A DNA stretch of 64,000 bases from Streptomyces clavifer (GCA_014651175.1 BMWJ01000002.1:310001-374000), one strand, 5' to 3'. Numbered from the stretch's first letter, positions 27,119 to 36,316 are shown. The notes: generated from the sequence alone by a model not told the origin. Numbers and translations are program-made.

Positions 27119-28372
27119 TCAGGACTTCGACGCGAAGGACTCGGCGGCCGGGGCCACCTCCGCCGGCCGGACCACCTTCAGCCCGCCGGGGGTCTTGGCG
27201 TCGGGCTTCATGATGACGGTCTCCCTGGTGGACGGGGCCGCGGGGTCGGTGAAGTCGTGCGAGATGCCGAAGTCGGCGCCGAAGCCCTTGATGGTGAGCA
27301 GGGCCTTCCCGACACCCTCGCGGGTGAGGTCCTTGGACTCACAGGCCTTCTTCAGCGCCTCACCGAAGACGGACGCCGCGTTGTATCCGGCGATGACGCC
27401 GTTGTCGAGGCCGTCCTTGGGGTACTGGGCCGCGTACGCCTTGGCCAGCTTGGCCGGGCCCTCGGCCGCGTCGCCGATGGGCAGCGTGGAGGAGCCGATG
27501 TAGTAGTCCTTCTGCAGGGCCTTGCCCGCCTGGGTGGCCAGGAGCTGCGGGGCGTAGGCGGAGTTGTTGCCCACGACGGGGACGTTGAAGCCGGTGGCCG
27601 CGGCGACACCGACCAGCGAGGCCGCCTGACGCGGCCCGGCACTGATGACGATCGCCTTGACACCGGCCTGCTTGAGCGCGGAGACCTGGGCGGTCATGTC
27701 GTTGTCGGTCGGCTTGATCTTCTGCTCGACGATGGTGAGGCCCGCCTCCTTCGCCGCGTGCTGGGAGCCGGCGAGGGCGTTCTCGCCGTAGTCGCCCTCG
27801 AAGTAGACGTGACCGATCTTGTCGCCCTCGGTGATGCGCTTCTCGGCGAGGAGGTAATCGATCAGGTTGATCGTCTCGACGTCGTACGTGGCGCCGATGA
27901 CCCGGACGTACTCGGAGCCGAGGAGGTTCGCGGACCAGGCCTGCGGCAGGACGATGCCCTTGTCCTGTCCGTCGACGCGCTGCTCGACGGCGGCGACGAA
28001 CGGGGATCCGATGAACTGGGCGAAGCCCAGCACGTCCGGCTCCAGCTCGGTGTAGGCCGCGATGGCCTTCTGCGGGTCGTAGCCGTGGTCGCGGACCGTC
28101 AGCTCGATCTGCCGGTCGCAGATGCCGCCCGCGGCGTTGGTCTCCTTCACCCACAGCTGCTGGGCCTGGGTGACGCTCTTGCCCAGCGAGGCGTACACAC
28201 CGGTCATGTCGGTGAGGGCGCCGAGCGTGATCTTGGAGTCGGTGACCCCCTCACCGGTCTTCACACCGGTCTTGTCCGTCTCGGCGCCGCCCCCGGTGTC
28301 GGCCTTGCCGCTGCACCCGACGAGGGTGAGGGTGAGGGCCGCAAGGACCGCTCCGTACACACGCATTCTCAT
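27119..28372 (-). CDS. branched-chain amino acid-type ABC transporter, substrate-binding lipoprotein
   Basis: 417 residues; ATG at 28372 overlaps the stop of the permease gene (ATGA) and has GGGAG five bases upstream. The signal peptide ends with the lipobox LVGC (Cys about residue 20), so the protein is lipid-anchored outside the membrane. The mature part is a type I periplasmic-binding fold: ITLGALTDMTGVYASLGK, then GGICDRQIELTVRDHGYDPQKAI and a VGNNSAYAP loop. It is the last gene of a five-gene importer operon. The family transports amino acids but also amides, urea or short acids; the ligand is unknown. Confidence 0.9.
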   Translation of the reverse strand: MRMRVYGAVLAALTLTLVGCSGKADTGGGAETDKTGVKTGEGVTDSKITLGALTDMTGVYASLGKSVTQAQQLWVKETNAAGGICDRQIELTVRDHGYDPQKAIAAYTELEPDVLGFAQFIGSPFVAAVEQRVDGQDKGIVLPQAWSANLLGSEYVRVIGATYDVETINLIDYLLAEKRITEGDKIGHVYFEGDYGENALAGSQHAAKEAGLTIVEQKIKPTDNDMTAQVSALKQAGVKAIVISAGPRQAASLVGVAAATGFNVPVVGNNSAYAPQLLATQAGKALQKDYYIGSSTLPIGDAAEGPAKLAKAYAAQYPKDGLDNGVIAGYNAASVFGEALKKACESKDLTREGVGKALLTIKGFGADFGISHDFTDPAAPSTRETVIMKPDAKTPGGLKVVRPAEVAPAAESFASKS

Positions 28373-29514
28373 TTCTTCTCCCCTGGTTTCTTCAGACGCG
28401 TAAGGCCGCCGGGCAGGAACAGGACCACCGCGACCACCGCGGCGCCGTACAGATAGCGGGACGCCTCGCCCGGTGTCAGACCGCCCGTACCGGGGGCGGA
28501 CACCAGGGGCAGGGAGTCGCTGTAGTGGGTGAGCACCTGCGGGAGCAGCGTGACGAACGCGGCGCCGACCACGGCTCCGGCGACGCTGCCCAGCCCGCCG
28601 ATGACGATCATGGCGAGGTATTCGAGGGACAGGACCATGCCGAAGTACTCGGGCACGGTCCGCTGGAAGACCAGCGCGAGCAGGACGCCCGCGAGGCCCG
28701 CGTACATGGAGGACAGGACGAACACCCCGGCCCGGTACCGCGCTACCGGTACGCCCATCACGCCGGCCGCGATCCGGTGGTCCCGGATGGCGTTGAGTGC
28801 CCGGCCGGGCCTGCCGCGCAGCACCCCGCGGGCGAAGAGCGCACTGAAGGCGAGGGCGGCCAGTGCCACGTACCAGAGCTTCTCCGAGGCCTGGAAGGGC
28901 ACTGCGGCGACCACCACCTCGGTGTCGTCGAAGGTGAACCCGAAGAGTGAGAGCGGTGGCACGGCACGGCCGTTGAAGCCGCCGGTGAGCGAGCCCGCGT
29001 TGAACAGCACGTGCTGTCCGATGAAGATCAGCGCGAGCGTGGCGATGCCGAGGTACGCGCCGCGCAGCCGTCCCGCGATGGGGCTGAACAGTCCGCCCGC
29101 CGCGCCCGCCAGCAGTACGGCGAGGATCGCCGCGAGCCAGGTGGGGAGGCCGAGGCCGCTCAGCTCGTGGCCGTTCTCGGTGCTGCTCTCCCCCGCCAGG
29201 ATGCAGTAGCCGTAGGCGCCCACGGCGAGGAAGAAGGCGTGGCCCATGGAGAGCTGGCCGGTGCTGCCGGTGAGCAGGTTGATCCCGATCGCGCCGATCG
29301 CGGCGGCCATCGCGAAGAGTCCGGCCTGGAGCCAGAAGCGGTCCAGGTAGAACGGGAAGAGGAGGAGCAGGACGGAACCGGCGAGCCAGAGGTACGTGCG
29401 GATGCTCCGCAGCGGTCCGGTGAGTGTCCGCCCGCTGCCGGCCGGGGCGGGCTTCGCCCCGGCGTCCGGTCCCACGGACGGTTCCTGCGCGGTGTCGGGC
29501 ATGGCTTCAGACAC
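28369..29514 (-). CDS. ABC transporter permease, LivM type
   Basis: 381 residues with a Pro/Gly-rich hydrophilic head and 8-10 hydrophobic helices. The pattern GSTGQLSMGHAFFLAVGAYGYC and the EAA-like loop ARYRAGVFVLSSMYAGLAG are typical LivM. ATGA overlap with the binding protein and an eight-base overlap with the LivH gene show a translationally coupled operon. It pairs with LivH to form the channel. Confidence 0.88.
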   Translation of the reverse strand: MSEAMPDTAQEPSVGPDAGAKPAPAGSGRTLTGPLRSIRTYLWLAGSVLLLLFPFYLDRFWLQAGLFAMAAAIGAIGINLLTGSTGQLSMGHAFFLAVGAYGYCILAGESSTENGHELSGLGLPTWLAAILAVLLAGAAGGLFSPIAGRLRGAYLGIATLALIFIGQHVLFNAGSLTGGFNGRAVPPLSLFGFTFDDTEVVVAAVPFQASEKLWYVALAALAFSALFARGVLRGRPGRALNAIRDHRIAAGVMGVPVARYRAGVFVLSSMYAGLAGVLLALVFQRTVPEYFGMVLSLEYLAMIVIGGLGSVAGAVVGAAFVTLLPQVLTHYSDSLPLVSAPGTGGLTPGEASRYLYGAAVVAVVLFLPGGLTRLKKPGEKK

Positions 29515-30397
29515 GGGCGAGCTCCTTCGTGCCGAAGAGTCCCGCGGGCCGGATGAGCAGGACGGCCACCATCACGAGGTAGGGCGCGAGATCACCGATA
29601 CCGCGTCCGAGGAAGGAGAGATCGCTCTGGTAGCCGGTGGCGAGCGACTCGGTGACTCCGACGACGAGTCCTCCGACCAGTGCTCCCGTCGTCGAGTCGA
29701 GGCCACCGAGGATCGCGGCCGGGAAGGCCTTGAGCGCGGCGAAGGACGTGGCCCGTTCGAGGCCCGGGGTGGGGAAGACCGTGAGGAAGAGCGCGGCGAC
29801 GGCGGCGAGTGCCCCGGCGACCGCCCAGGCCGAGAGTGAGACCCGGCCGAGCCGGATGCCCATGAGGGCGGCGGTCTGCGGGTTCTCCGCGGCGGCCCGC
29901 ATCGACACGCCCCACGAGGTGTAGCGGAACGCGAGCAGGAACACCGTGATGAGGAGCGCCGCCGCGACGAACGCGGCGATGCGGGTCTCGGCCAGGGTGA
30001 CTCCGCCGACGGTGACGACGTCGTCGCCCCACGGGTCGCCGAGCGAGAGGACCTCGGTGCCCATCCGCCGGACGAGTTCCGTCGTGATGACGATGTCGAC
30101 GCCGATGGTGACGATCGCCAGGACGCTGTGGTCGCTGCCCCGGTAGCGGCGCATCACGCAGAACTCGACGGCGGAGCCGACGACCGCCGCGCCCGCGATA
30201 CCGACGCCGAGGGCCGGCCAGAAGCCGATGTCGTCATGGAGCACGGCGGTCACGTAGCCGCCCGCCAGCAACAGGGACGCGTGGGCGAAGTTGACGACCT
30301 CGGTGGCCTTGAAGATGACGACGAAACCGAGCGCGATCAGTGCGTAGACCGACCCGATGGAGAGCCCGCCGAGGAGGAGTTCGATGAAGGTGGTCAT
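29507..30397 (-). CDS. ABC transporter permease, LivH type
   Basis: 296 residues starting MTTFIELLLGGLSIGSVYALIALGF, a standard LivH opening; eight or so helices. The loop with LERATSFAALKAFPAAILGGLDS matches the EAA region that docks with the ATPases. It overlaps both neighbours by a few bases. It forms the membrane channel with LivM. Confidence 0.9.
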   Translation of the reverse strand: MTTFIELLLGGLSIGSVYALIALGFVVIFKATEVVNFAHASLLLAGGYVTAVLHDDIGFWPALGVGIAGAAVVGSAVEFCVMRRYRGSDHSVLAIVTIGVDIVITTELVRRMGTEVLSLGDPWGDDVVTVGGVTLAETRIAAFVAAALLITVFLLAFRYTSWGVSMRAAAENPQTAALMGIRLGRVSLSAWAVAGALAAVAALFLTVFPTPGLERATSFAALKAFPAAILGGLDSTTGALVGGLVVGVTESLATGYQSDLSFLGRGIGDLAPYLVMVAVLLIRPAGLFGTKELARV

Positions 30398-31197
30398 TCC
30401 TGTGTCCCCAAGTAGGCCTGGACAACGGCCGGATCGTTCTGGACCTCGGCGGGGGTGCCGCCCGCGATCCTGCGTCCGAAGTCGAGTACGGTCACCGCGT
30501 CCGCGAGCCGCATCACCACACCCATGTCGTGTTCGACCAGCACGATGGAGATGCCGAGGCTGTCGCGCACGTCCGCCACGACGGCGGCGACACGGCGCCG
30601 TTCGTCGGCCGTCATGCCGGCGATGGGTTCGTCGAGCAGCAGCACCTGCGGCTCCATGCAGAGCGCGCGGCCGAGCTCCACGAGCTTCTGCTTGCCGTAC
30701 GGGAGGATCCCGGCGGGCAGCTCCAACTCCTTCTCCAGGCCGATGAACTCGGCGATCTCCCGGACCCGGTCCCGGTGCAGCCGCGCCTCGCGGGCTGCCG
30801 ACGGGAGGCGCAGTCCGCTGGCGAGGAAGCCGGAGCGGGTGAGGCGGTGCCGGCCGAGCAGAAGGCTGTCGGCGACGGTGGCGTGCGGCGGCAGCGCCAG
30901 GTTCTGGAACGTCCGGGCGATGCCGAGGCCGGCGATCCTGTGCGGAGCGAGCCGGGTGAGGTCGGTGGAACCGAGGTGCACGGTGCCGGAGGTGGCCCGG
31001 TAGACGCCGGAGAGCACGTTGAACGTGGTGGACTTCCCGGCGCCGTTGGGTCCGATGACGGCGTGCACACTGCCCGGTTCGACGGTGAACGAGACCGCGT
31101 CGAGGGCGGTGAGCCCGGCGAAGCGTACGGTCACGTCGCGCACGGCGAGTGCGGCGGGGGCGGTGGCGGGCGCCGTGGCGGCCGGAGCGGTGGTCAT
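30394..31197 (-). CDS. ABC transporter ATP-binding protein, LivG type
   Basis: 267 residues from the ATG at 31197, which overlaps the LivF stop in an ATGA; an ATG at 31206 lies inside the LivF gene. Walker A GPNGAGKST, a LivG-type signature in which LPYGKQKLVELGRAL replaces LSGGQ, Walker B VLLLDEPIAG and the switch His in LVEHDM are all present. An Ala/Pro-rich head of about 20 residues precedes the domain. Confidence 0.9.
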   Translation of the reverse strand: MTTAPAATAPATAPAALAVRDVTVRFAGLTALDAVSFTVEPGSVHAVIGPNGAGKSTTFNVLSGVYRATSGTVHLGSTDLTRLAPHRIAGLGIARTFQNLALPPHATVADSLLLGRHRLTRSGFLASGLRLPSAAREARLHRDRVREIAEFIGLEKELELPAGILPYGKQKLVELGRALCMEPQVLLLDEPIAGMTADERRRVAAVVADVRDSLGISIVLVEHDMGVVMRLADAVTVLDFGRRIAGGTPAEVQNDPAVVQAYLGTQE

Positions 31198-31994
31198 GCG
31201 GACCACCTGCTCAGCGAGCGCGAGGGCCCGGCGACGGCCTGCGTGGCGTCCTCGGCGGCCGTCTCGTCGACGACGCCCAGGTAGCGGCGGCGCACCTCGT
31301 CGGAGGCGGCCAGTTCGTCCGCGGGGCCTTCGAGGGCGACCTCCCCGACGTCCAGGACGTACGCGGTCGAGGCGAGCCGCAGCGCGATGGCCGCGTTCTG
31401 CTCGACGAGCATGACCGAGGTCCCCGTCGCGTTGATCTCCTGGATCGTCTCGGCGATCCTGGCCGCCATCAGCGGTGCGAGGCCGAGCGAGGGTTCGTCG
31501 AGCAGCAGCAGGCGGGGACCTGCCATCAGGGCCCGTCCCATGGCCAGCATCTGCTGCTCACCGCCCGACAGCAGTCCGGCCCGCTGGTGCGCGCGCTCGG
31601 CGAGTACCGGGAACAGCTCGTGGACGCGGTCGAGCCCGGCGGCGGTCTCCTTGCGTCCGCCGCGGGCGCCGAGCGCGCCGGCCCGGAGGTTGTCGGCCAC
31701 CGTCATCCGGGCGAACACCTGCCGCCCCTCCGGTACCTGGATCACTCCCGCCGCCACCACCTGGGCGGGGCCCAGGCCGTCCAGGGACCGTCCGTCGAAG
31801 CGGATGGTGCCCGTGCCCGTGCCGCGGTGGAAGCCGAGGGTCCGCGATACGGCCCGCAGCAGCGTGGTCTTACCGGCGCCGTTGCCGCCGAGTACGGCGG
31901 TGATCGCGCCGGGCGGCACGTCGACGGAGACGTCGCGCAGTGCCCGTACCGGGCCGTAGCCCACGGACAGTTCGCGGATCTCGAGCGTTGCCAT
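31194..31994 (-). CDS. ABC transporter ATP-binding protein, LivF type
   Basis: 266 residues from an ATG at 31994 with GGAGGA upstream; a much longer open frame to its right is a shadow. Walker A GGNGAGKTT, signature LLSGGEQQMLAMGRAL, Walker B LLLLDEPSLG and LVEQNA (switch) are complete. First gene of the importer operon (order livF-livG-livH-livM-binding protein). About 218 bases separate it from the divergent PucR-type regulator. Confidence 0.9.
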   Translation of the reverse strand: MATLEIRELSVGYGPVRALRDVSVDVPPGAITAVLGGNGAGKTTLLRAVSRTLGFHRGTGTGTIRFDGRSLDGLGPAQVVAAGVIQVPEGRQVFARMTVADNLRAGALGARGGRKETAAGLDRVHELFPVLAERAHQRAGLLSGGEQQMLAMGRALMAGPRLLLLDEPSLGLAPLMAARIAETIQEINATGTSVMLVEQNAAIALRLASTAYVLDVGEVALEGPADELAASDEVRRRYLGVVDETAAEDATQAVAGPSRSLSRWSA

Positions 31995-32109
31995 GCGTCC
32001 TCCTCCTTCCGACTGGTCGTCGTGGTGCCACAGACCAGCAGGGGGGCGCACCGTGCGTCCACGGTCCGTCGCGCACTCGCTGCGGCTGACCAGTGTTCGA
32101 ACGGCTCGG

Positions 32110-32125
32110 TTGTGCACGCGCACAG
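32110..32125. promoter_or_regulatory. palindromic motif in the importer/regulator intergenic region
   Basis: TTGTGCACGCGCACAG is a near copy of the perfect palindrome TTGTGCG-TG-CGCACAA found just after the regulator gene. It lies between the divergent importer operon (start 31994) and the regulator (start 32213), where an operator would be expected. Confidence 0.45.
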
Positions 32126-32212
32126 AGGGGTGATGATCCGCTGCCGCCGCCGCCACCGCGGATGGCATCGTCACCAGCCATGAACGGGCCCGGCCGCAGA
32201 ACGGAGCGACAC

Positions 32213-32929
32213 ATGCAGCGGCGCAGTGACGAGCGGGGCGCCGTGCTGCTCGACGCTCTGCTGGAGGGCCGGTCCACGCCGGGCCTCGCGGCGCGCGCGG
32301 CGGCAGGTCTCGGCGTACCGGAACAGGGCCGCTACGCGGTGGTGGTGCTGCGGCGGGGCGGAGCGACGGGACCGGCCGGGGACGCGGACGGCCTGCGGTT
32401 CTTCCGGCGGGTGCGGGCGGACGGCGAACTCGTCGTCGTGGCCCTGGGCGACCGCGATCCGGCCGGGCTCGCCGCGCTGATGGCGCGGTGGTGTCCGGGC
32501 CCGGGCGGGATCGGCCCGGTGGCGGACGGCCTGGCGGGGTTGGGGGTGTCTCGTCGGCTGGCCGAGGTGGCGCTGCTGACCTGCGTGCCGGGCGAGGAGG
32601 GGTTCGTACGGCTGGAGGAGCGGCTGCCCGCCGCGCTGGTGGTGAGCCAGCCGGAACTCTCGGCGCGGCTGGTCGCGGACGTCTTCGGTCCGCTGCTGGC
32701 CCTGGACCCGGCGGACCGGGCACTGCTGGTGCGGACGCTGGACGCGTGGCTGGAGTGCGGAGGGTCGGCGGGGCGGGCGGCGGGCCGGCTGTACTGCCAC
32801 CGCAACACCGTGCTCAACCGGCTGCGGCGGCTGGAGCGGTTGACGTCGCGGTCGCTGTCACGACCGCGCGAACTGATCGAGATGGTGCTGGCCCTGGACG
32901 CGTTCCGGCTGTCGGTGTCCCCGCAGTGA
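32213..32929 (+). CDS. PucR-type helix-turn-helix transcriptional regulator
   Basis: The ATG at 32213 is chosen because GGAG lies six bases upstream; earlier GTG/ATG codons at 32093 and 32180 are less likely. The 238-residue protein has no PucR N-terminal ligand domain but ends in the PucR C-terminal HTH: TLDAWLECGGSAGRAAGRL then CHRNTVLNRLRRLERLT. It is divergent from the importer operon and likely controls it, sensing the transported compound or a product. The effector is unknown. Confidence 0.78.
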   Translation: MQRRSDERGAVLLDALLEGRSTPGLAARAAAGLGVPEQGRYAVVVLRRGGATGPAGDADGLRFFRRVRADGELVVVALGDRDPAGLAALMARWCPGPGGIGPVADGLAGLGVSRRLAEVALLTCVPGEEGFVRLEERLPAALVVSQPELSARLVADVFGPLLALDPADRALLVRTLDAWLECGGSAGRAAGRLYCHRNTVLNRLRRLERLTSRSLSRPRELIEMVLALDAFRLSVSPQ

Positions 32930-32939
32930 GGGTGCGGCC

Positions 32940-32955
32940 TTGTGCGTGCGCACAA
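32940..32955. promoter_or_regulatory. perfect 7-bp palindrome after the PucR-type gene
   Basis: TTGTGCG-TG-CGCACAA begins 11 bases after the regulator stop codon and repeats the motif in the promoter region at 32110. The repetition makes chance less likely, but its position after the gene is unusual for an operator. Confidence 0.4.
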
Positions 32956-33015
32956 CCGGGACCGGTGCGCACGGGAGCGACGGGGCGGGAGTGACGCTTC
33001 CGCGCGAGGCGCTTC

Positions 33016-33043
33016 GGCCCGGGGGCGCAGCCGCCCCCGGGCC
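33016..33043. terminator. strong hairpin between regulator and glycerate kinase
   Basis: Twelve-base perfect arms GGCCCGGGGGCG around CAGC, between convergent genes that end at 32929 and 33060. Confidence 0.75.
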
Positions 33044-33059
33044 GGTGACGCGGGTCGTC

Positions 33060-34175
33060 TCAGACCAGGAAGTCGCGGGCGATCGACTCGGCCGCGCGCT
33101 CCAGCAGCGGCCCCGCCTGGGCCATGCAGACCGCAGGATCGGGTTCCAGGTCCGTCAGGGCGTAGGCCCGTCGGATCCCGGCCCGCTCCAGCGCCTCGGG
33201 CCGCAGCGCGAGACGCCCGCAGACGGCGACGACCTCCACCCCCGCGGCCCGGGCCGCCGCGGCGACGCCCGCCGGGGCCTTGCCGTGCAGCGTCTGCTCG
33301 TCGAGCGAGCCCTCGCCGGTCACGACGAGGGTGGCGCGGGCGAGCGCCGGGGCGAAGCCCAGGACGTCGAGCATGACCTCGATGCCGGGCCGGAAGCGTG
33401 CTCCCAGGGCGACGAGCGCGCCGTAGCCGATGCCTCCGGCGGCACCCGCGCCGGGAAGCGCGGCGTGCTCGGGGCCGAGGACGGAGGCGTAGTGGGTGAG
33501 CGCCGCGTCGAGGACCGCGATGTCGTCCTCGGTGGCGCCCTTCTGCCGCCCGTACACCTCGGGGGCGCCCTTGGGGCCCGTCAGCGGGTTGTCCACGTCG
33601 CTGGCCAGGATCAGGTCGATGGCGGCCAGCCGACTGTCGAGCCCCGAAAGGTCGGCCTCGGCCAGGTCGGCGAGCCCGCCGCCGCCGGGGCCGACGGGTG
33701 TGCCGTCCGCGTCCAGGAAACGGGCTCCCAGTGCGGCGAGCATGCCCGCGCCGCCGTCCGTCGTGGCACTGCCGCCGACACCGAACACGATCGTCCGGGC
33801 GCCCGCGTCGAGCGCGGCCAGCAGCAGTTCGCCGGAGCCGTAGGTGGTCGCCGTGAGCGGGGCGAACTCCCCCGCGGGAAGGTGCTGGAGGCCGGAGGCC
33901 TCGGCCATCTCCACCACGGCGGTGCTGTCGCGCACCGCGTACGCCGCCGCGACCGGTGTCCCCAGCGGCCCGGTCACCCGCGCCTCGCGGCGCTCGAATC
34001 CGGCGGCCACCGCCGCCGCGACCGTGCCGTCGCCACCGTCCGCGACGGGCAGGGTCTCGACCCGCACACCGGGGACGACGCGCCGCAGCCCGGCCGTCAC
34101 CCGCTCCGCGACCTGCACGGCCGTGAGCGAGCCCTTGAACTTGTCCGCCGCGACGAGCACGCGGGCGGTCTCCAT
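33060..34175 (-). CDS. glycerate kinase (GlxK/GarK type)
   Basis: 371 residues from the ATG at 34175 with GGAG five bases upstream; a GTG at 34193 is an alternative. Family motifs are VLVAADKFKGSLTAVQVAE, PVADGGDGT, FGVGGSATTDGGAG, LASDVDNPLTGPKGA and VTGEGSLDEQT. The enzyme phosphorylates glycerate with ATP, making 2- or 3-phosphoglycerate, in the cytoplasm. It stands alone and is not obviously linked with the glyoxylate released by the ethylmalonyl-CoA pathway, though glyoxylate can be converted to glycerate. Confidence 0.9.
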   Translation of the reverse strand: METARVLVAADKFKGSLTAVQVAERVTAGLRRVVPGVRVETLPVADGGDGTVAAAVAAGFERREARVTGPLGTPVAAAYAVRDSTAVVEMAEASGLQHLPAGEFAPLTATTYGSGELLLAALDAGARTIVFGVGGSATTDGGAGMLAALGARFLDADGTPVGPGGGGLADLAEADLSGLDSRLAAIDLILASDVDNPLTGPKGAPEVYGRQKGATEDDIAVLDAALTHYASVLGPEHAALPGAGAAGGIGYGALVALGARFRPGIEVMLDVLGFAPALARATLVVTGEGSLDEQTLHGKAPAGVAAAARAAGVEVVAVCGRLALRPEALERAGIRRAYALTDLEPDPAVCMAQAGPLLERAAESIARDFLV

Positions 34176-34328
34176 CACTGCTCCGTCCGTCACCTTGCAT
34201 CCTTTGCTTTCGAACAGGCAGTCGCGCCGCCCCGACCCTATCCGGACGGCCCCCGGTCTGCCCATGGCTGTCCACCCGTCGACCACGGCTCGGGCGGGCC
34301 CCCTGCCCCTGCCTCTACGCTGCCCCAC

Positions 34329-34850
34329 GTGACCACTACCGATTACACCACTTACATCGCGGGGCTGCCCCGGGTACTGGCCGCGGCCGCATCGCTGTTC
34401 CGCGACGAACACGGCCGGCTGCTGCTCGTAGAGCCGAACTACCGGGAGGGCTGGGCGCTCCCCGGCGGCACGATCGAATCCGACACCGGCGAGAGCCCTC
34501 GGCAGGCCGCGCGCCGGGAGACGGCGGAGGAGATCGGCCTCGATCTGGAGCCGGGACGGCTGCTCGCGGTCGACTGGGTACGCGGAGCGGCGCGCCCGCC
34601 GATCGCCGCGTACCTGTTCGACGGCGGCGTGCTGTCGGGCGAGCAGTTCGAGGCCGTCCGGCTCCAGGAGGAGGAGCTCCTGTCCTGGCGGCTGGTGGAC
34701 CGCGCGGACCTCGGCGGGTACCTGCCGGACCGGCTCGGGCGGCGGGTTCTGGCGGCACTGGAGGTGCTGGACTCCGGGGCGGGCGCGGCCGAGCTGGAGG
34801 ACGGTGAACCGCCGTTCCGTCAGAGCGGTTCGCCGCTCCGGCATCCTTGA
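34329..34850 (+). CDS. Nudix hydrolase
   Basis: GTG at 34329 is the only start close to the domain; no strong ribosome site. The Nudix box reads GGTIESDTGESPRQAARRE then TAEEIGL: it has the G, the REtxEE and the final G-hydrophobic of the family but two extra residues between GGxIE and GE. The rest (strand LLVEPNYREGWALPGG) is normal. Such enzymes split nucleoside diphosphates linked to another group, using Mg2+; the substrate is unknown. 173 residues. Confidence 0.82.
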   Translation: MTTTDYTTYIAGLPRVLAAAASLFRDEHGRLLLVEPNYREGWALPGGTIESDTGESPRQAARRETAEEIGLDLEPGRLLAVDWVRGAARPPIAAYLFDGGVLSGEQFEAVRLQEEELLSWRLVDRADLGGYLPDRLGRRVLAALEVLDSGAGAAELEDGEPPFRQSGSPLRHP

Positions 34851-34963
34851 TCGTTCGTGCGCCGGGCCCGGCGTCGTCCGAACTCCGCGCGCCGCGGGGG
34901 CCGGGGCGGGGTGCCCGCAGAAAATGACCGCCGCCGGTGCGGCCCCCTGCGTACGCTCGGCCC

Positions 34964-35695
34964 ATGACTCTCGTCGCGATCCTCAGCGGCGCCGGCGTCT
35001 CCACGGACTCCGGCATCCCCGACTACCGCGGCCCGCAGGGCCTCTGGCGGAAGGACCCGGAGGCCGAGAAGCTCGTCACGTACGACTTCTACATGGCCGA
35101 CCCGGAGATCCGGCGCCGCTCCTGGCTGATGCGCCGCACCGCCGACACCTGGAACGCCGAGCCGAACGCGGCCCATCGTGCGGTGGCCGCGCTCGAACGG
35201 TCCGGGACACCGGTGCGCGTGATCACCCAGAACGTCGACGGGCTGCACCAGCGGGCCGGGCTGTCCGCCCGCAAGGTCGTCGAACTCCACGGCACGGCAC
35301 GCGAGGTCGTCTGCACCCGCTGCCATGCCCGGTCGGGCATGGACCGGGCCCTGGCCCGTGTCGATGCCGGCGAGGCCGATCCGCCGTGCACGGTCTGCGA
35401 CGGGATCCTGAAACCGGCGACGGTGATGTTCGGTGAGCGTCTGGACCCGCGGGTGCTGGGCGAGGCGATGGCCGTGACCAAGGCGAGTCAAATCTTCATC
35501 GCGGTGGGCACGACTCTTCAGGTGCAGCCCGCCGCCTCTCTGGCCGGTATCGCGGTGGAGCACGGGGCCCGGCTCGTCGTGGTGAACGCCGAGCCGACCC
35601 CGTACGACGAACTGGCCGAGGAGACGATCCGCGAACCCATCGGGACGGCCCTGCCCGCGCTGCTGGCACGGCTGACGCCGTCCGGGGAGGGCTGA
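34964..35695 (+). CDS. NAD-dependent protein deacylase (sirtuin, Sir2 family)
   Basis: 243 residues from the ATG at 34964; another ATG-like start at 34937 is unlikely. Motifs in order: GAGVSTDSGIPDYRG (NAD binding), TQNVDGLHQRAG, the catalytic His in ELHGTARE, two zinc-binding cysteine pairs (CTRC and CTVC), GTTLQVQPAA and VVVNAEPTPYDE. It removes acyl groups from lysines with NAD, probably acting on acyl-CoA synthetases among others. Codon use looks ordinary for the window. Confidence 0.93.
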   Translation: MTLVAILSGAGVSTDSGIPDYRGPQGLWRKDPEAEKLVTYDFYMADPEIRRRSWLMRRTADTWNAEPNAAHRAVAALERSGTPVRVITQNVDGLHQRAGLSARKVVELHGTAREVVCTRCHARSGMDRALARVDAGEADPPCTVCDGILKPATVMFGERLDPRVLGEAMAVTKASQIFIAVGTTLQVQPAASLAGIAVEHGARLVVVNAEPTPYDELAEETIREPIGTALPALLARLTPSGEG

Positions 35696-35908
35696 CCGGA
35701 CCCGGCGCGCTCTTCGGGCGCGGACATGTCGGCGGAGCCGATCCGCGCATCGGCCCGGTGCTGTGCGGAGACGGGATCCGGCTGTCCGGCACATCCGGAG
35801 GCGCGCCCATCGGGCTCGGACCGGTCTGCGCGGACGGCCCGTCGGCCGGTCGACGTGTGGGCCCGCCCTGTCCTGACCGGGCGCGCCGAAGCTCCCCGGC
35901 CCGCCGGG

Positions 35909-36316
35909 CTATCCCTCCTCCAGACCGCCCCGGATCCGGCGCGAGGGCTTGAACGCGTACAGGTCCAGGATCTCGGGCACCTCGGCGAGGCCCGGTCCCC
36001 CGTCCTGCGCCCAGGTGGCTATGTCGGCGACGGCCTGCGGATCGTTCACCAGCCCGAGCCAGACGGGGCGGCCGCCCGCGCCGCGGCCCTCGGCGGAGGG
36101 CTGCACGACCATGACGTTGCCGTGCTCGCACGCGTCCAGGCACTCCACGGCGCGCACGGTGGCGATCCCGTCGAGGGACTGCCGCAGCTGGGACAGCTGC
36201 CCGGCGTGGTCCACGCCGGGGATCTTCGGGGTGCCGCAGCAGCAGCCCCGGCAGACGCTGACGGTCGGCCGGGACGGCCCCGGTCCGGCGGCGGTCCTGC
36301 GGGTGCGGCGACTCAT
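35909..36316 (-). CDS. small (2Fe-2S) ferredoxin-like protein
   Basis: 135 residues from an ATG at 36316. After a basic start comes VSVCRGCCCGTPKI and VECLDACEHGNVMVVQP: cysteines in the C-x2-C-C-C ... C-x3-C spacing of thioredoxin-like [2Fe-2S] ferredoxins (metal-binding DUF1636 type). It probably binds an iron-sulfur cluster and donates electrons in a pathway I cannot name. The 213 bases to its left show nothing. It is divergent from the riboswitch-controlled gene. Confidence 0.75.
   Translation of the reverse strand: MSRRTRRTAAGPGPSRPTVSVCRGCCCGTPKIPGVDHAGQLSQLRQSLDGIATVRAVECLDACEHGNVMVVQPSAEGRGAGGRPVWLGLVNDPQAVADIATWAQDGGPGLAEVPEILDLYAFKPSRRIRGGLEEG

Noticed and set aside
31194-32723. 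Extended LivF reading frame with a long Arg/Pro-rich N-terminus
   Set aside because: The ABC domain begins at 31994 with a good ribosome site; the upstream part overlaps the divergent regulator and is not protein-like.
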